Shown piece after piece: positions 16,523 through 24,883 of a stretch of DNA of 64,000 nt. Where the stretch lies: assembly GCA_963731615.1 (NCBI GenBank), contig CAVSWD010000009.1, positions 310,001-374,000 of the forward strand. The letters run 5' to 3'. Below the pieces are notes generated by a model. It did no database searches, was not told where the DNA came from, and saw only the letters and a program-made list of their open reading frames with translations. Source of the DNA: Gaiellasilicea sp963731615. Its GTDB lineage: Bacteria; Actinomycetota; Thermoleophilia; Gaiellales; Gaiellaceae. How positions within the stretch are numbered: position 1 is the stretch's first letter; every line of letters begins with the position of its first letter. Made by a program: the position numbers and the translations under genes.

Positions 16523-17455
16523 ATGCGTGCTCGCTGGAAGTTCCTGACGGCCCTGTGGACGGTCTACATCCTCTGGGGCTCGACCTACGTCGCGATCAAG
16601 ATCTCGGTGCGGACGCTGCCGCCGTTCTACTCGTCGGCGACGAGGTTCGCGCTCGCGGGCGCGCTGCTCGCCGTCATCGTGGCGCTGACCGGCCGCTCGC
16701 TTCGCATCACCCGGCGTGAGCTCGGCGCCTCGGCGCTGGTCGGTCTCTCCTTGCTGACGCTCGGTGTGGGCATGGTGGCGCTCGCCGAGACGCGGATCGA
16801 CTCGAGCATCGCTGCGATGATCGTGGGCTCGGTCCCGCTGCAGGTGATCCTGCTCCGGGCGCTCGCCGGAGAGTCGGTCGCCCTGGCCACGCGGCTGAGC
16901 GTCGTCGCCGGGCTCGTCGGACTCGGCCTCGTCGTCATTCCCGGTGCGTCGGGCGGCGTCTCTGCGCTCGGTCTCGCGATCATGCTCGGGGCCACCGTCT
17001 CGTGGTCGCTCGGCTCGTTCTTCTCCGGCCGCCTGCCGCTGCCGGCCGATCCGTTCGTCGCAACCGCGTACGAGATGCTCGCGGGAGGTGTCTTTCTCTT
17101 CGTCCTCGCCGGCGTCAGGGGAGAGCAGATCAACGTGTCCGCCTTCTCGCTCGAGTCGGTCGCCGCCTGGCTCTACCTCGTGGTGGCGGGCTCGCTGGTC
17201 GGCTTCACCGCCTACGCCTGGCTGCTCCGGAACGCACCGATCTCGAAGGTCGTGACGCACCAGTATGTGAACCCGCTCGTCGCGATCGCGCTCGGCGCGT
17301 TGCTGCTCGACGAGCAGCTGACGCTCGCGATCCTGCTCGGCGCCGTGCTGATCGTCGGCTCGGTCTTCGTGGTGGTGCGGCAGGAGGGCCGGGCTACGCG
17401 CCGTTCACCTGAGAACGCTGATGCGCGAGGTACTCCAGCAAGTCAGAACGCGTGA
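16523..17455 (+). CDS. EamA/DMT-family transporter
   Basis: 310 aa, about ten transmembrane helices in two EamA repeats. First repeat: FLTALWTVYILWGSTYVAIK; second repeat: LGLAIMLGATVSWSLGSFFSGRLPLP and HQYVNPLVAIALGALLLDEQLT. It is an inner-membrane metabolite exporter of unknown substrate. Its 3' end overlaps the convergent cystathionine beta-synthase gene by 62 bp. Confidence 0.85.
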   Translation: MRARWKFLTALWTVYILWGSTYVAIKISVRTLPPFYSSATRFALAGALLAVIVALTGRSLRITRRELGASALVGLSLLTLGVGMVALAETRIDSSIAAMIVGSVPLQVILLRALAGESVALATRLSVVAGLVGLGLVVIPGASGGVSALGLAIMLGATVSWSLGSFFSGRLPLPADPFVATAYEMLAGGVFLFVLAGVRGEQINVSAFSLESVAAWLYLVVAGSLVGFTAYAWLLRNAPISKVVTHQYVNPLVAIALGALLLDEQLTLAILLGAVLIVGSVFVVVRQEGRATRRSPENADARGTPASQNA

Positions 17456-18797
17456 GGATCGCCGCGGGCCGGCCGCCGGCAGCGACGACGACCGCGGCGC
17501 TCGGGCCGGAGAGGTCGGCAAAGACCTGATCGAGCGAGTCGCCGACGTCGACGGCGGCGAGCGGTGGCTGCATCATCACGGCGACGTCCTCGTTCATGGC
17601 GTCCGGATTCTTGAAGACGCGGTCGAGCACGCCGCGCTCCTGCAGCGAACCGACGACGTCCGCGAGTGACTCGGCCGGGTCGTGGCGGACGACCGGCAGC
17701 TGCGAGATCGAGTAACGCTGCATCAGGTCGATCGCGGCGCCGACCTTCGCGTGCGACTCGATCGTGACGAGATCGGGCACCTCGTGCTCCTCGCCGCGCT
17801 TGAACCGCAGTACCTCGTCGATCGTCGGCGCGGGCGCCTTCCGCTCGAGGAAGCCGTACTGGAGCATCCAGTTGTCGTCGAAGAACTTGGACAGGTACGA
17901 ACGGCCGGAGTCGGGGAGGATCGTCAGGATCCTGGCGTCCTGGCCGAAGTCCTTCGCCACGACGAGCGCGGCCCAGATCGTCGTTCCCGCCGAGCCGCCG
18001 GCGAGGATCCCCTCCTCGCGGGCGAGTCGGCGCGCGGTGACGAAGGAGTCGCGGTCGGAGACGCGCACCCAGCGATCGACGACGTCGCGCGCCATCGTCA
18101 CCGGCCAGGTGTCCTTGCCGATCCCCTCGACGAGGTACGGGTGCGTCTCCTCGGATGTGTAGACGGAACCTTCGGGGTCGGCGCCGACGATCATGAGCTT
18201 CGGGTTCTGCTCCTTCAGGTAGCGGCCGGCGCCCGAGATCGTGCCGCCGGTGCCGACGGAGACGACGAGTGCGTCGAGCTCGCCGCCGGTCTGCTCCCAG
18301 ATCTCCGGGCCGGTCGTCTCGTAGTGCGCCTGCGGGTTGGACATGTTCGAGTACTGGTCGGGCTTGAAGCCACCCGGAATCTCCTCCGCGAGCCGGTCGG
18401 AGACGGAGTAGTAGCTCTCGGGTGAGTCGTGCTCGACCGCCGTCGGCGTGATCACAACCTCGGCGCCGTAGGCCCGCAGCATCGAGATCTTCTCCTGGCT
18501 CATCTTGTCGGGCATGACGAAGATGCAGCGGTAGCCGCGCGCCGCCGCCGCGATCGCGAGGCCGACGCCCGTGTTGCCGGACGTCGGCTCGACGATCGTC
18601 CCGCCCGGCTTCAGCTTCCCCTCACGCTCGGCGGCATCGATCATCGCCATCCCGATCCGGTCCTTGTTCGAGCCGCCGGGATTCAGGTACTCGAGCTTGG
18701 CGAGCAGCGTCGGCTCGACGTCACGGCCGATCCGGTCGAGGCGGACGATCGGCGTCTCGCCGACCAGGTCGAGCAGCGTCGGATACTCGCGGGGCAT
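17394..18797 (-). CDS. Cystathionine beta-synthase with CBS domains
   Basis: 467 aa. An N-terminal PLP fold-type II domain contains the PLP lysine (NPGGSNKDRIG), the substrate loop TSGNTGVGLA, the NPQAHYETTGPEIWEQ segment and the phosphate-binding GTGGTISG. Residues about 340-460 form two CBS motifs (VTIESHAKVGAAIDLMQRYSISQLPVV and VDVGDSLDQVF with AAILTRSDLLEYL). The enzyme condenses serine with homocysteine in transsulfuration. It lies 10 bp downstream of the MerB-like selenoprotein gene on the same strand, so the two are probably co-transcribed. Confidence 0.9.
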   Translation of the reverse strand: MPREYPTLLDLVGETPIVRLDRIGRDVEPTLLAKLEYLNPGGSNKDRIGMAMIDAAEREGKLKPGGTIVEPTSGNTGVGLAIAAAARGYRCIFVMPDKMSQEKISMLRAYGAEVVITPTAVEHDSPESYYSVSDRLAEEIPGGFKPDQYSNMSNPQAHYETTGPEIWEQTGGELDALVVSVGTGGTISGAGRYLKEQNPKLMIVGADPEGSVYTSEETHPYLVEGIGKDTWPVTMARDVVDRWVRVSDRDSFVTARRLAREEGILAGGSAGTTIWAALVVAKDFGQDARILTILPDSGRSYLSKFFDDNWMLQYGFLERKAPAPTIDEVLRFKRGEEHEVPDLVTIESHAKVGAAIDLMQRYSISQLPVVRHDPAESLADVVGSLQERGVLDRVFKNPDAMNEDVAVMMQPPLAAVDVGDSLDQVFADLSGPSAAVVVAAGGRPAAILTRSDLLEYLAHQRSQVNGA

Positions 18798-18807
18798 CGC
18801 CGAAAGC

Positions 18808-19476
18808 CTACGCGAGCCTCCAGAACTCTCCGTGCAGTCCGAGCGAGTCCAGGATCGCCTGTGACTCCGCCGCTGTGCGCGGCTGCCAGTCGGGCTCGAG
18901 CCGCGTCCGCCACCAGCTGCGCGCCAGCTCCTGCAGCTTCGCTGCGCTCAGGCTGGCGCCGGGATCCCAGGCGTTCGCCTCGAGCCAGCGCGCCAGGTGC
19001 TCCTCCGACCGGAGGAAGACCATCGTGCTTCAGGTGAAGGCGATGTCCGCCCACCAGCGGCGGGCGGGGACGACGAAGTGCACGAGGAGCTGGGCGCCGC
19101 GGACGAGCTGGCCGTCGCGTACCTCGAGCTCCAGCCGCTCGCCGCAATCGGGGCACGCGGCCTCGATCCACCCGTCGGCGTGGAATGCGGCCGGGATCCC
19201 GAGCGCATCCCAGGCGCAATTCGCGAACCAAGAGCGTCCGCCCACCCCGACGCGGTAGCCCGTCTCGACCGCCGAGAACGGGTTCAGCATCCGGATCTCG
19301 GTCGTTCCGGGCTGGAGCACGAGGGCGTGCGCGTCGTGGAGGCGCCGATACGCGGCTTCGGCCTCGCTGACGTCGAGCCCGAGCGCCGCCGCAGTCTCGG
19401 CCGGCGCCGGTGCCACCTGCTCCCGGACGAAGGAGGCGTAGACGTGGTTGCGAATACGCAGGTCGAACTCGTCCAC
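18808..19476 (-). CDS. MerB-like organomercurial-lyase homologue, selenoprotein (UGA at 19030-19032 read as Sec)
   Basis: 222 aa if the in-frame TGA (complement of 19030-19032) is read as Sec149. Before it: a helical N-terminus, then GGRSWFANCAWDALGIPA with Cys87 and Asp90, matching MerB Cys96 and Asp99, and HFVVPARRWWADIAFT. After it, with no frame change: STMVFLRSEEHLARWLEANA through to GLHGEFWRLA and TAG. In MerB and relatives this position is the second catalytic cysteine (FTCST context; Cys159), and the spacing of 62 residues from Cys87 matches. A hairpin 13 nt after the UGA fits a SECIS. MerB cleaves carbon-mercury bonds; this homologue's substrate is unknown. GTG 19476 is chosen because the frame further upstream (to 19524) overlaps the divergent gene. 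Standard callers would split it into 164 and 71 aa pieces. Related Sec-containing MerB-like proteins (SaoL) are known from other bacteria. Confidence 0.88.
19000..19017 (-). promoter_or_regulatory. Putative bacterial SECIS hairpin of the MerB-like gene
   Basis: On the minus strand, starting 13 nt after the UGA: perfect 6-bp stem TCCTCC (19016-19011) with GGAGGA (19006-19001), tetraloop GGTC (19010-19007), extendable by one G-U pair. The apical loop begins 20 nt after the UGA and starts with GG, within the usual bacterial SECIS spacing and loop rule; the loop resembles that of Escherichia coli fdhF. SelB would bind it. Confidence 0.7.
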
Positions 19477-19504
19477 CGGGCGAGTATCCCTGCAAGGAGA
19501 CCCA

Positions 19505-19702
19505 ATGAATATCGGTGTGCGCACGATTCTGCTGTTCGCGGCAGTCGTTCTCTTCGTGATCTGCGTGTTCTCGACCGAGAACTACTTCGACTTCCTCGCC
19601 CTCGGGCTCGCCGCCTTCGCCGGCGCGTTCCTCAGTGAAGGGCTCGGCTACGCCGATCGCACCTTCGGCACCACGCGCGGCGACAACAACCCCAACACCT
19701 AG
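19505..19702 (+). CDS. Small membrane protein, 65 aa
   Basis: ATG 19505 preceded by AAGGAGA. Two hydrophobic segments (GVRTILLFAAVVLFVICVF and FDFLALGLAAFAGAFLSEG) and a polar C-terminus. Such short actinobacterial membrane proteins have no known function. Divergent from the MerB-like gene with 28 bp between starts, and followed at once by hairpin repeat copy 3. Confidence 0.65.
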   Translation: MNIGVRTILLFAAVVLFVICVFSTENYFDFLALGLAAFAGAFLSEGLGYADRTFGTTRGDNNPNT

Positions 19703-19710
19703 TCCTGACG

Positions 19711-19785
19711 CCGGGGCCGCGAAGCGGCCCCCTTCAGGGATCTTCGCGATGCCGGATCCGCTTCCGCGGATCCGGCATCTGCGCG
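19711..19785 (-). repeat. Dispersed hairpin repeat, copy 3
   Basis: Minus-strand orientation: GCGCAG, stem ATGCCGGATCCGC paired with GCGGATCCGGCAT (about 13 bp, 19749-19778), CGCGAAGATCCCTGAAGGG, then a GGGGCCGC-TTC-GCGGCCCC hairpin. Sits between the convergent ends of the small membrane gene (19702) and purH (19791). Confidence 0.85.
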
Positions 19786-19790
19786 GAAAA

Positions 19791-21323
19791 TCAGTGGCGG
19801 AAATGCCGGCGCCCGGTGAAGACCATTGCGGCGCCGGCTTTTTCCGCGGCGCCGACGACGTCGCTGTCCCGCTTCGAGCCGCCTGGCTGGATCAGCGCGG
19901 TCACACCCGCGTCGAGCGCCAGGCGCGGCCCGTCCGGGAAGGGGAAGAAGGCGTCCGACGCGAGTGACGCGCCGACGAGCGAGTGCCCGTGCTCGGCCGC
20001 CTTCTCGACCGCGATCCGGACGGCGTCGACGCGGCTCATCTGGCCCGCACCGATCCCGATCGTCTGCAGGTCCTTGGCGATCACGATCGCGTTCGACGTG
20101 ACGTGCTTGCAGACCCGCCACGCAAAGAGAAGGTCGCCCCACTGCGCCTCGTCGGGCTGGCCGGCGACGACCTGCATCCCCTCGCGGTCGGCCACGTCGT
20201 AGTCGCGATCCTGAACGAGCAGCCCGCCGAGGACGCGCTTGTAGTCGCGCTCCGAGGCTTCCGGCGTCCGGCGTTCGAGGTCGTTCAGGATCCGGATCGC
20301 CTGCTTGCGGACGAGCGCCTCCATCGCCACCTCGTCGTACCCCGGCGCGAAGAGCACCTCGACGAACTGCTCTGCCAGACGCTCGCCGAGCGCGGCGCTG
20401 ACGCCTCGGTTGAGGACGACGACGCCGCCGTAGGCGGAGAGCGGATCGGCAGCGAGGGCGAACTCGTACGCCTCCTCGATCGATGCGCCGACAGCGACCC
20501 CGCACGGGTTCGCGTGCTTCACGATCACGCAGGCCGGGAGCGCGAATTCGCGCACCGTCAGGCGGCCGGCATTCAGGTCGTTGAGGTTGTTGTACGAGAG
20601 CTCGCGCCCGTGCAGCTGCTCGACGCGTGCGAGCAGGTGCGTGCGGGTACCTCGCTCCGAGTAGTACGCGGCGCCCTGGTGCGGATTCTCGCCGTAGGCC
20701 AGGTCGCGTTCCTTGTCGAACACCGGCGTGAAGATCGGCGGAAACGCCTGCCGCCCGGCAAACCAGGATGCAATCGCCGCCTCGTAGGCGGCCGACGTCG
20801 CAAACGCCGTCGCCGCCAGTCGCCGCCGCGACTCGAGCGACAGCGTTCCAGCATTCTTCAGCTCGGCGAGCACCGGCTCGTAGTCCTCGGGCCGGCAGAC
20901 GGGAGCGACGTGGGCGAAGTTCTTCGCCGCGGCTCTGAGCATCGAGGGGCCGCCGACGTCGATCATCTCGACGGCCTCCTCCTCGCGCACGCCGTGCTCG
21001 CGCGCCACGCGCTCGAAGGGATAGAGGTTGACGCAGACGAGGTCGACGGGCTCGATCGCATGCTCGGCGAGCGCCGCGACGTCCGAGTCCATGTCGCGAC
21101 GGGCGAGAATGCCCGCGTGGATCGCGGGATGCAGCGTCTTCACCCGTCCCCCGAGGATCTCCGGGAACTCGGTCAGGTGCTCGACCCGCGTCACCGCCAG
21201 GCCGAGCTCCTCGATGTGAGCGGCTGTGCCCCCGCTCGCGACGAGCTCCCAGTCGAGCGATGCCAAGCCCTTGACGAAGCCGTCCAATTCGTTCTTGTCG
21301 AAGACCGAGATCAGCGCGCGCAC
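19791..21323 (-). CDS. purH: Bifunctional AICAR formyltransferase / IMP cyclohydrolase
   Basis: 510 aa. N-terminal IMP cyclohydrolase (MGS-like) domain: RALISVFDKNELDGFVKGLA, the LVASGGTAAHIEELG loop, KTLHPAIHAGILARRD and VDLVCVNLYPFE. C-terminal AICAR transformylase domain: LRYGENPHQ-like LAYGENPHQGAAYYS, the motif ACVIVKHANPCGVAVG with the catalytic Lys-His, and SDAFFPFPDG. It performs the last two steps of IMP synthesis. Overlaps purN by 13 bp in a minus-strand purM-purN-purH operon. Confidence 0.96.
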   Translation of the reverse strand: MRALISVFDKNELDGFVKGLASLDWELVASGGTAAHIEELGLAVTRVEHLTEFPEILGGRVKTLHPAIHAGILARRDMDSDVAALAEHAIEPVDLVCVNLYPFERVAREHGVREEEAVEMIDVGGPSMLRAAAKNFAHVAPVCRPEDYEPVLAELKNAGTLSLESRRRLAATAFATSAAYEAAIASWFAGRQAFPPIFTPVFDKERDLAYGENPHQGAAYYSERGTRTHLLARVEQLHGRELSYNNLNDLNAGRLTVREFALPACVIVKHANPCGVAVGASIEEAYEFALAADPLSAYGGVVVLNRGVSAALGERLAEQFVEVLFAPGYDEVAMEALVRKQAIRILNDLERRTPEASERDYKRVLGGLLVQDRDYDVADREGMQVVAGQPDEAQWGDLLFAWRVCKHVTSNAIVIAKDLQTIGIGAGQMSRVDAVRIAVEKAAEHGHSLVGASLASDAFFPFPDGPRLALDAGVTALIQPGGSKRDSDVVGAAEKAGAAMVFTGRRHFRH

Positions 21324-21844
21324 AGCTCGCCCACCACCCTCGGCAGCAGCCGGTGCTCGACCGCGTGGATCCGTTCGACGAGCGTCTCGCGTGGCTCGAC
21401 CGGCACGGGCTCCTGGACGATGACGACGCCGGTGTCGAGGCCCTCGTCGACGAGGTGAACGGTGACGCCGGTCGTCTCGACCCCGGCGGCAAGCGCCTCC
21501 TCGATCGCACCCACCCCTGGAAACTGCGGCAGGAGCGACGGATGCACGTTGACGATCCGCTTCGGAAAGCGATCGAGGAATGTGCGCGTGAGCAGGTGCA
21601 TGTAGCCGGCGCAGACGACGAGCCGCACGCCCTGCTCCTGGAGCCAGTTCGCCATCGTCGCGTCTCGCTGCTCGCGGTCGGCGTAGTGGTCGAGCACGAA
21701 CGTGGCGGCAGGCACCTCGGCGGCGCCGGCGCGATCGAGCGCCCGAACGTCAGGCCGGTTCGACGCGACCGCGCACACCGGCAGCCCCGCGTCGAGCAGT
21801 GCCTGCAGGTTCGACCCCTCGCCGCTGACGAGGACGCCGATCAC
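21311..21844 (-). CDS. purN: Phosphoribosylglycinamide formyltransferase
   Basis: 177 aa from GTG 21844, which overlaps the purM stop. Visible: IGVLVSGEGSNLQALLDA, the folate-binding catalytic region KRIVNVHPSLLPQFPGVGA (Asn-His), HLVDEGLDTGVVIVQEPVP (Asp). Uses 10-formyl-THF to formylate GAR in the third step of purine synthesis. Length is slightly under the usual 190-210 aa. Confidence 0.95.
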   Translation of the reverse strand: MIGVLVSGEGSNLQALLDAGLPVCAVASNRPDVRALDRAGAAEVPAATFVLDHYADREQRDATMANWLQEQGVRLVVCAGYMHLLTRTFLDRFPKRIVNVHPSLLPQFPGVGAIEEALAAGVETTGVTVHLVDEGLDTGVVIVQEPVPVEPRETLVERIHAVEHRLLPRVVGELCAR

Positions 21845-22740
21845 GCGCCCACCACTCGTCCGATCACGAGTCCGTCGCCCGGCTCGGGCACCACCGCGCA
21901 GTAGCCGATGCCGAGGTTGAAGACGCGGCGCAACTCCTCCTCGCCGACGTGCCGAGCGAGCCAGTGGAACACCGGCGGCCGCTCCCACGCGTCCCAGTCG
22001 ATCTCCGCGCGCAGACCCTCGGGCACAACGCGGCTGAGATTGCCCTCGATCCCGCCGCCCGTGACATGCGCGAACGCATGCGCTTCGTCGCGCAGCTTGC
22101 GCACGTCGTCGAGATACAGCCGCGTCGGCGCGAGCAGGTCGGGACCGTCGTAGTCCTCGAGCTCGAGCACCTGCCGCACGAGCGTGAACCCGTTCGCGTG
22201 GACGCCGGCGGAGGGCAGCCCGACGACGGCGTCGCCTTCGCGCACGGCCGAGCCGTCGATCACCCGGTCGCGATCGACGATGCCCACACACGTTGCGGCG
22301 AAGTCCAGCTCTCCTTCGCGGTAGACACCGGGCAGCTCGGCGGTCTCGCCGCCGATCAGGGCGACGCCCGCCTCGCGGCAGACGTCGGCCGCTCCCTCCA
22401 CGAGCTCGGCCACCTGCTCCAGGTCGAGCCGGTTCGCTGCGACGTAGTCGAGCAGGATCAGCGGGTCGGCGCCGGACGTGATCACGTCGTTGATGCAGTG
22501 GGCGGCCATGTCGGCGCCGCACCCGCGCAGAGCCCCGCGGCTGCGAGCAACGATCGGCTTCGTCCCGATCGAGTCGGTGGACGCTGCGAGCAGGCGTCGG
22601 TCGTCGAGCGGGTGCAGGCCCGCAAACGCGCCGAAGCCGCTCGCACCGGTCGACTCGACCGCCGCGCGCAACCGCTCGACGATCCCCTCGGCCGTCGCGA
22701 GCGATACCCCTGCGGCGGCGTACGTCCGCTCTTCGCTCAC
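21841..22740 (-). CDS. purM: Phosphoribosylformylglycinamidine cyclo-ligase
   Basis: 299 aa, somewhat shorter than the usual 340. N-terminal YAAAGVSLATAEGIVERL; STDSIGTKPIVA; MAAHCINDVITSGADPLILLDYVA; ALIGGETAELPGVY; GLPSAGVHANGFTLVR; THVTGGG-like AHVTGGGIEGNLSRV; C-terminal FNLGIGYCAVV. These are AIR synthetase motifs. PurM and SelD share a fold, but the AIR-synthetase text FHWLARHVGEEELRRVFNLGIG and the absence of the SelD Cys/Sec glycine-rich N-terminal loop rule out selD. First gene of purM-purN-purH. Confidence 0.95.
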   Translation of the reverse strand: MSEERTYAAAGVSLATAEGIVERLRAAVESTGASGFGAFAGLHPLDDRRLLAASTDSIGTKPIVARSRGALRGCGADMAAHCINDVITSGADPLILLDYVAANRLDLEQVAELVEGAADVCREAGVALIGGETAELPGVYREGELDFAATCVGIVDRDRVIDGSAVREGDAVVGLPSAGVHANGFTLVRQVLELEDYDGPDLLAPTRLYLDDVRKLRDEAHAFAHVTGGGIEGNLSRVVPEGLRAEIDWDAWERPPVFHWLARHVGEEELRRVFNLGIGYCAVVPEPGDGLVIGRVVGA

Positions 22741-22765
22741 GCGCCGAGTGTACGACCCGGATCGG

Positions 22766-23377
22766 TCAGGTCAGGAGCTCGGCGTGGAGCTGCGGCCGGC
22801 CTTGCGGCCCGCCGGGCAGGAAGCGGACGACCGAGTTGCCGACCGCGACGCCCGTCCCGTCGAGCTCGGCGTCGAGCAGCTCGGCGAGCACGTTTGCCTT
22901 GGCCTGGGGATCGTCCGCGAGCAGGTGCAGCTCGCTCAGCGCCAGCTCGCCGCTCGAGCCGAGCAGCTCGTCGAGCCACTCCCGCGGCGGGTGGATCTCG
23001 AGCCGGTAGCCGGCGTTCGTCGCCACGAACGTGCGCCGCCCGCCGTGCGCCTGAATGCGGAGCTCGCGTTCGACCGCGCGGTCGACGACCTCTTGGAACT
23101 CGTCTTCGTCGAGCGCGAGCCCGAGGTGATCGACGCGCGGCAGCTCCCACTGCCCCGGCTGGACGACGACGTTGACCGCGCCGCGCTCGAGCTCGGTGAG
23201 CCGGAGCTTGAAGGAGATCGCGTCGAGGTCGTCCCACGACAGGCCCGGCTCGAAGGACTGGTAGTCGTCCCCGATCCGCCCGTGCCGCGCGACGAGCCGG
23301 AACGCGAGCTTGCCGACGTACCGCGCTTCCACCTGCCGCACCAGGCTCGTGACGAGGTGGTAGTGGAAGAGCTGCAC
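22766..23377 (-). CDS. Hypothetical protein, VOC/glyoxalase-like
   Basis: 203 aa, ATG 23377. Begins MQLFHYHLVTSLVRQVEARY VGKLAFRLVARHGRIGDD (two adjacent segments), which resembles the start of VOC-superfamily proteins, and continues with strands around VNVVVQPGQWELPRVDHLGL and FVATNAGYRLEIHPP. Metal ligands are not certain. The second half carries a domain ending in VVRFLPGGPQGRPQLHAELL. Function unknown; its start is 23 bp from the divergent ctaG-like gene. Confidence 0.55.
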   Translation of the reverse strand: MQLFHYHLVTSLVRQVEARYVGKLAFRLVARHGRIGDDYQSFEPGLSWDDLDAISFKLRLTELERGAVNVVVQPGQWELPRVDHLGLALDEDEFQEVVDRAVERELRIQAHGGRRTFVATNAGYRLEIHPPREWLDELLGSSGELALSELHLLADDPQAKANVLAELLDAELDGTGVAVGNSVVRFLPGGPQGRPQLHAELLT

Positions 23378-23400
23378 GGCGGCGATTCTAAAGTGGTGTC

Positions 23401-24249
23401 GTGCTGACCGAATGGACGCTCGACCCGTTGCAGCTCGCCCCGGTCGTCCTGGCAGCGGTCGCCTACGGGATGCGCGCGCGGACTCTGCACCGCCGCGGCA
23501 CGCCGGTGGCCCTGTGGCGGATCGCGTTGTTCACGCTCGGGATCGTCCTGCTCCTGCTCTCGTTCGCGTCGCCGGTCGCAGCGATCGGCGAACAGGAGCT
23601 CTTCAGCTTCCACATGCTCCAGCACGTCGTCATCGGCGACCTCGCCCCGCTCTGCCTGCTCGCCGGGCTCTCGGGGCCGATGCTGCGGCCTCTGCTCGCG
23701 CTGCGGCCGGTCGAGCGGTTGCGCGTGCTCGCGAACCCGGCGGTCGCCCTGCCGATCTGGGCGCTGAATCTCTATCTCTGGCACGTCCCCTTCCTCTACG
23801 AGGCCGCCGTTCGCCACTCGACTGTGCACGCGCTCGAGCATGTCTGCTTCTTCACGGCCGGCCTGATCGTCTGGCTGCCGGTGCTCGAGACGCTGCCCGC
23901 GCCGGAGTGGTTCGGGACGGGGCCGAAGCTCGCCTACATCGCGGTCGTCCGTCTCGTCGAGACGGTGCTCGGCAACGTCTTCGTCTGGTCGGGCGCCATC
24001 TTCTACCCCCTCTACGCGCGCGGCGACGAGCTCTGGGGGATCTCGCCCCTGCAGGACCAGGGCCTCGCGGGGGCGGTGATGATGATCGAGGGCTCGCTGG
24101 TCACGATCGCGGCACTGTCGTGGCTCTTCCTGCGGCTGGCGCGGGAAGGCGAGCTGCGCCAGGAGCTGCTGGAGCGCGGCCTCGACCCGCGGGCCGTCCG
24201 GCGCGCGGTGCGCTACGGCCGCGCGCAGGAGCTCGCCGACCGCCGCTGA
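23401..24249 (+). CDS. CtaG-like cytochrome c oxidase assembly membrane protein
   Basis: 282 aa, GTG 23401, about seven transmembrane helices. Family text of the caa3-type CtaG group: LFSFHMLQHVVIGDLAPLCLLAGLSGPML, NLYLWHVPFLYEAAVRHSTVHALEHVCFF, GNVFVWSGAIFYPLYAR and the loop WGISPLQDQGLAGAVMMIEG. His residues in these helices are thought to handle copper. It likely helps assemble the CuB or heme-copper centre of cytochrome oxidase. A single gene here, followed 11 bp later by a VOC gene. Confidence 0.85.
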   Translation: MLTEWTLDPLQLAPVVLAAVAYGMRARTLHRRGTPVALWRIALFTLGIVLLLLSFASPVAAIGEQELFSFHMLQHVVIGDLAPLCLLAGLSGPMLRPLLALRPVERLRVLANPAVALPIWALNLYLWHVPFLYEAAVRHSTVHALEHVCFFTAGLIVWLPVLETLPAPEWFGTGPKLAYIAVVRLVETVLGNVFVWSGAIFYPLYARGDELWGISPLQDQGLAGAVMMIEGSLVTIAALSWLFLRLAREGELRQELLERGLDPRAVRRAVRYGRAQELADRR

Positions 24250-24259
24250 ACACGCTGGG

Positions 24260-24673
24260 ATGCGCACGAGCGGCATCCACCACGTCGACCTGGTGGTCTC
24301 CTCGATCGAGCGGAGCCTGCCGTTCTACCGCGACCTGCTCGGTGCGCTCGGCTTCAACCGCATCGGCGAGGTCGAGGGCGAGCGGGGCGAGACGATCTGG
24401 TACTTCGTCGGCTCCGGCGGCTCCGTCGGGCTCCGCCAGGCGCAGAACCTGGGCGGGATCGACCGCTACCGGGTCGGCCTGCACCACGTCGCGCTCGCGG
24501 CGCCGTCGCGCGCAGTCGTCGACGAGCGGCACGCGTGGCTCGTCGCTGCGGGCGCCGAGATCGAGTCAGCGCCGCAGGAGTACACCTACGGGCCGGGCTA
24601 CTACGCCGTCTTCTTCTACGACCCGGACGGCATCAAGCTCGAGATCGTCCACGTGCCCGGGTTGGCCGCGTAA
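24260..24673 (+). CDS. VOC family protein (glyoxalase/bleomycin resistance fold)
   Basis: 137 aa. One VOC module pair: SGIHHVDLVVSSIERSLPFYRDLLGALGFNR, GLHHVALAAPSRAVVDERHAWLVAAGAEI, and YYAVFFYDPDGIKLEIVHVPG. The His, His and Glu metal ligands are in the canonical places. Substrate unknown. Its 3' end overlaps the convergent small gene (24616-24843) by 58 bp. Confidence 0.8.
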   Translation: MRTSGIHHVDLVVSSIERSLPFYRDLLGALGFNRIGEVEGERGETIWYFVGSGGSVGLRQAQNLGGIDRYRVGLHHVALAAPSRAVVDERHAWLVAAGAEIESAPQEYTYGPGYYAVFFYDPDGIKLEIVHVPGLAA

Positions 24674-24843
24674 AGCTCGAAGGTGACCTGCGCCACCGGC
24701 CCCTCGACCTTCAGCTCCGCCACCGCGCGCATGCAGTCCGTTCTGCTCTTGTAGAGAACGGAGATGGCCGCAGTCTCGCCCCGGTCGCCCAGGGCCGCCC
24801 ACCACCATTCCCCCGCCTCGTTGTGGCGAACGACGATGTGCAT
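24616..24843 (-). CDS. Small protein, DUF1508-like
   Basis: 75 aa from ATG 24843: MHIVVRHNEAGEWWWAALGD, then ETAAISVLYKSRTDCMRAVAELK and a short C-terminal tail. The pattern of a short beta strand, aromatic turn, then YxSxxxCxxAVxxL resembles DUF1508/YegP-type domains (phage- and stress-linked small proteins of unknown role). The C-terminal part after VTFELYAAN lies antisense to the VOC gene and may be artefactual. Confidence 0.5.
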   Translation of the reverse strand: MHIVVRHNEAGEWWWAALGDRGETAAISVLYKSRTDCMRAVAELKVEGPVAQVTFELYAANPGTWTISSLMPSGS

Positions 24844-24883
24844 GCCGGAATCATCGGCAGTACACCGGACGGAGATGAGTTCT

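Noticed and set aside
21841..22740. Possible selD, since PurM and SelD share a fold and the Sec system is present
   Set aside because: The protein has the full AIR synthetase motif set and sits in purM-purN-purH; it lacks the SelD glycine-rich N-terminal loop with Cys/Sec.
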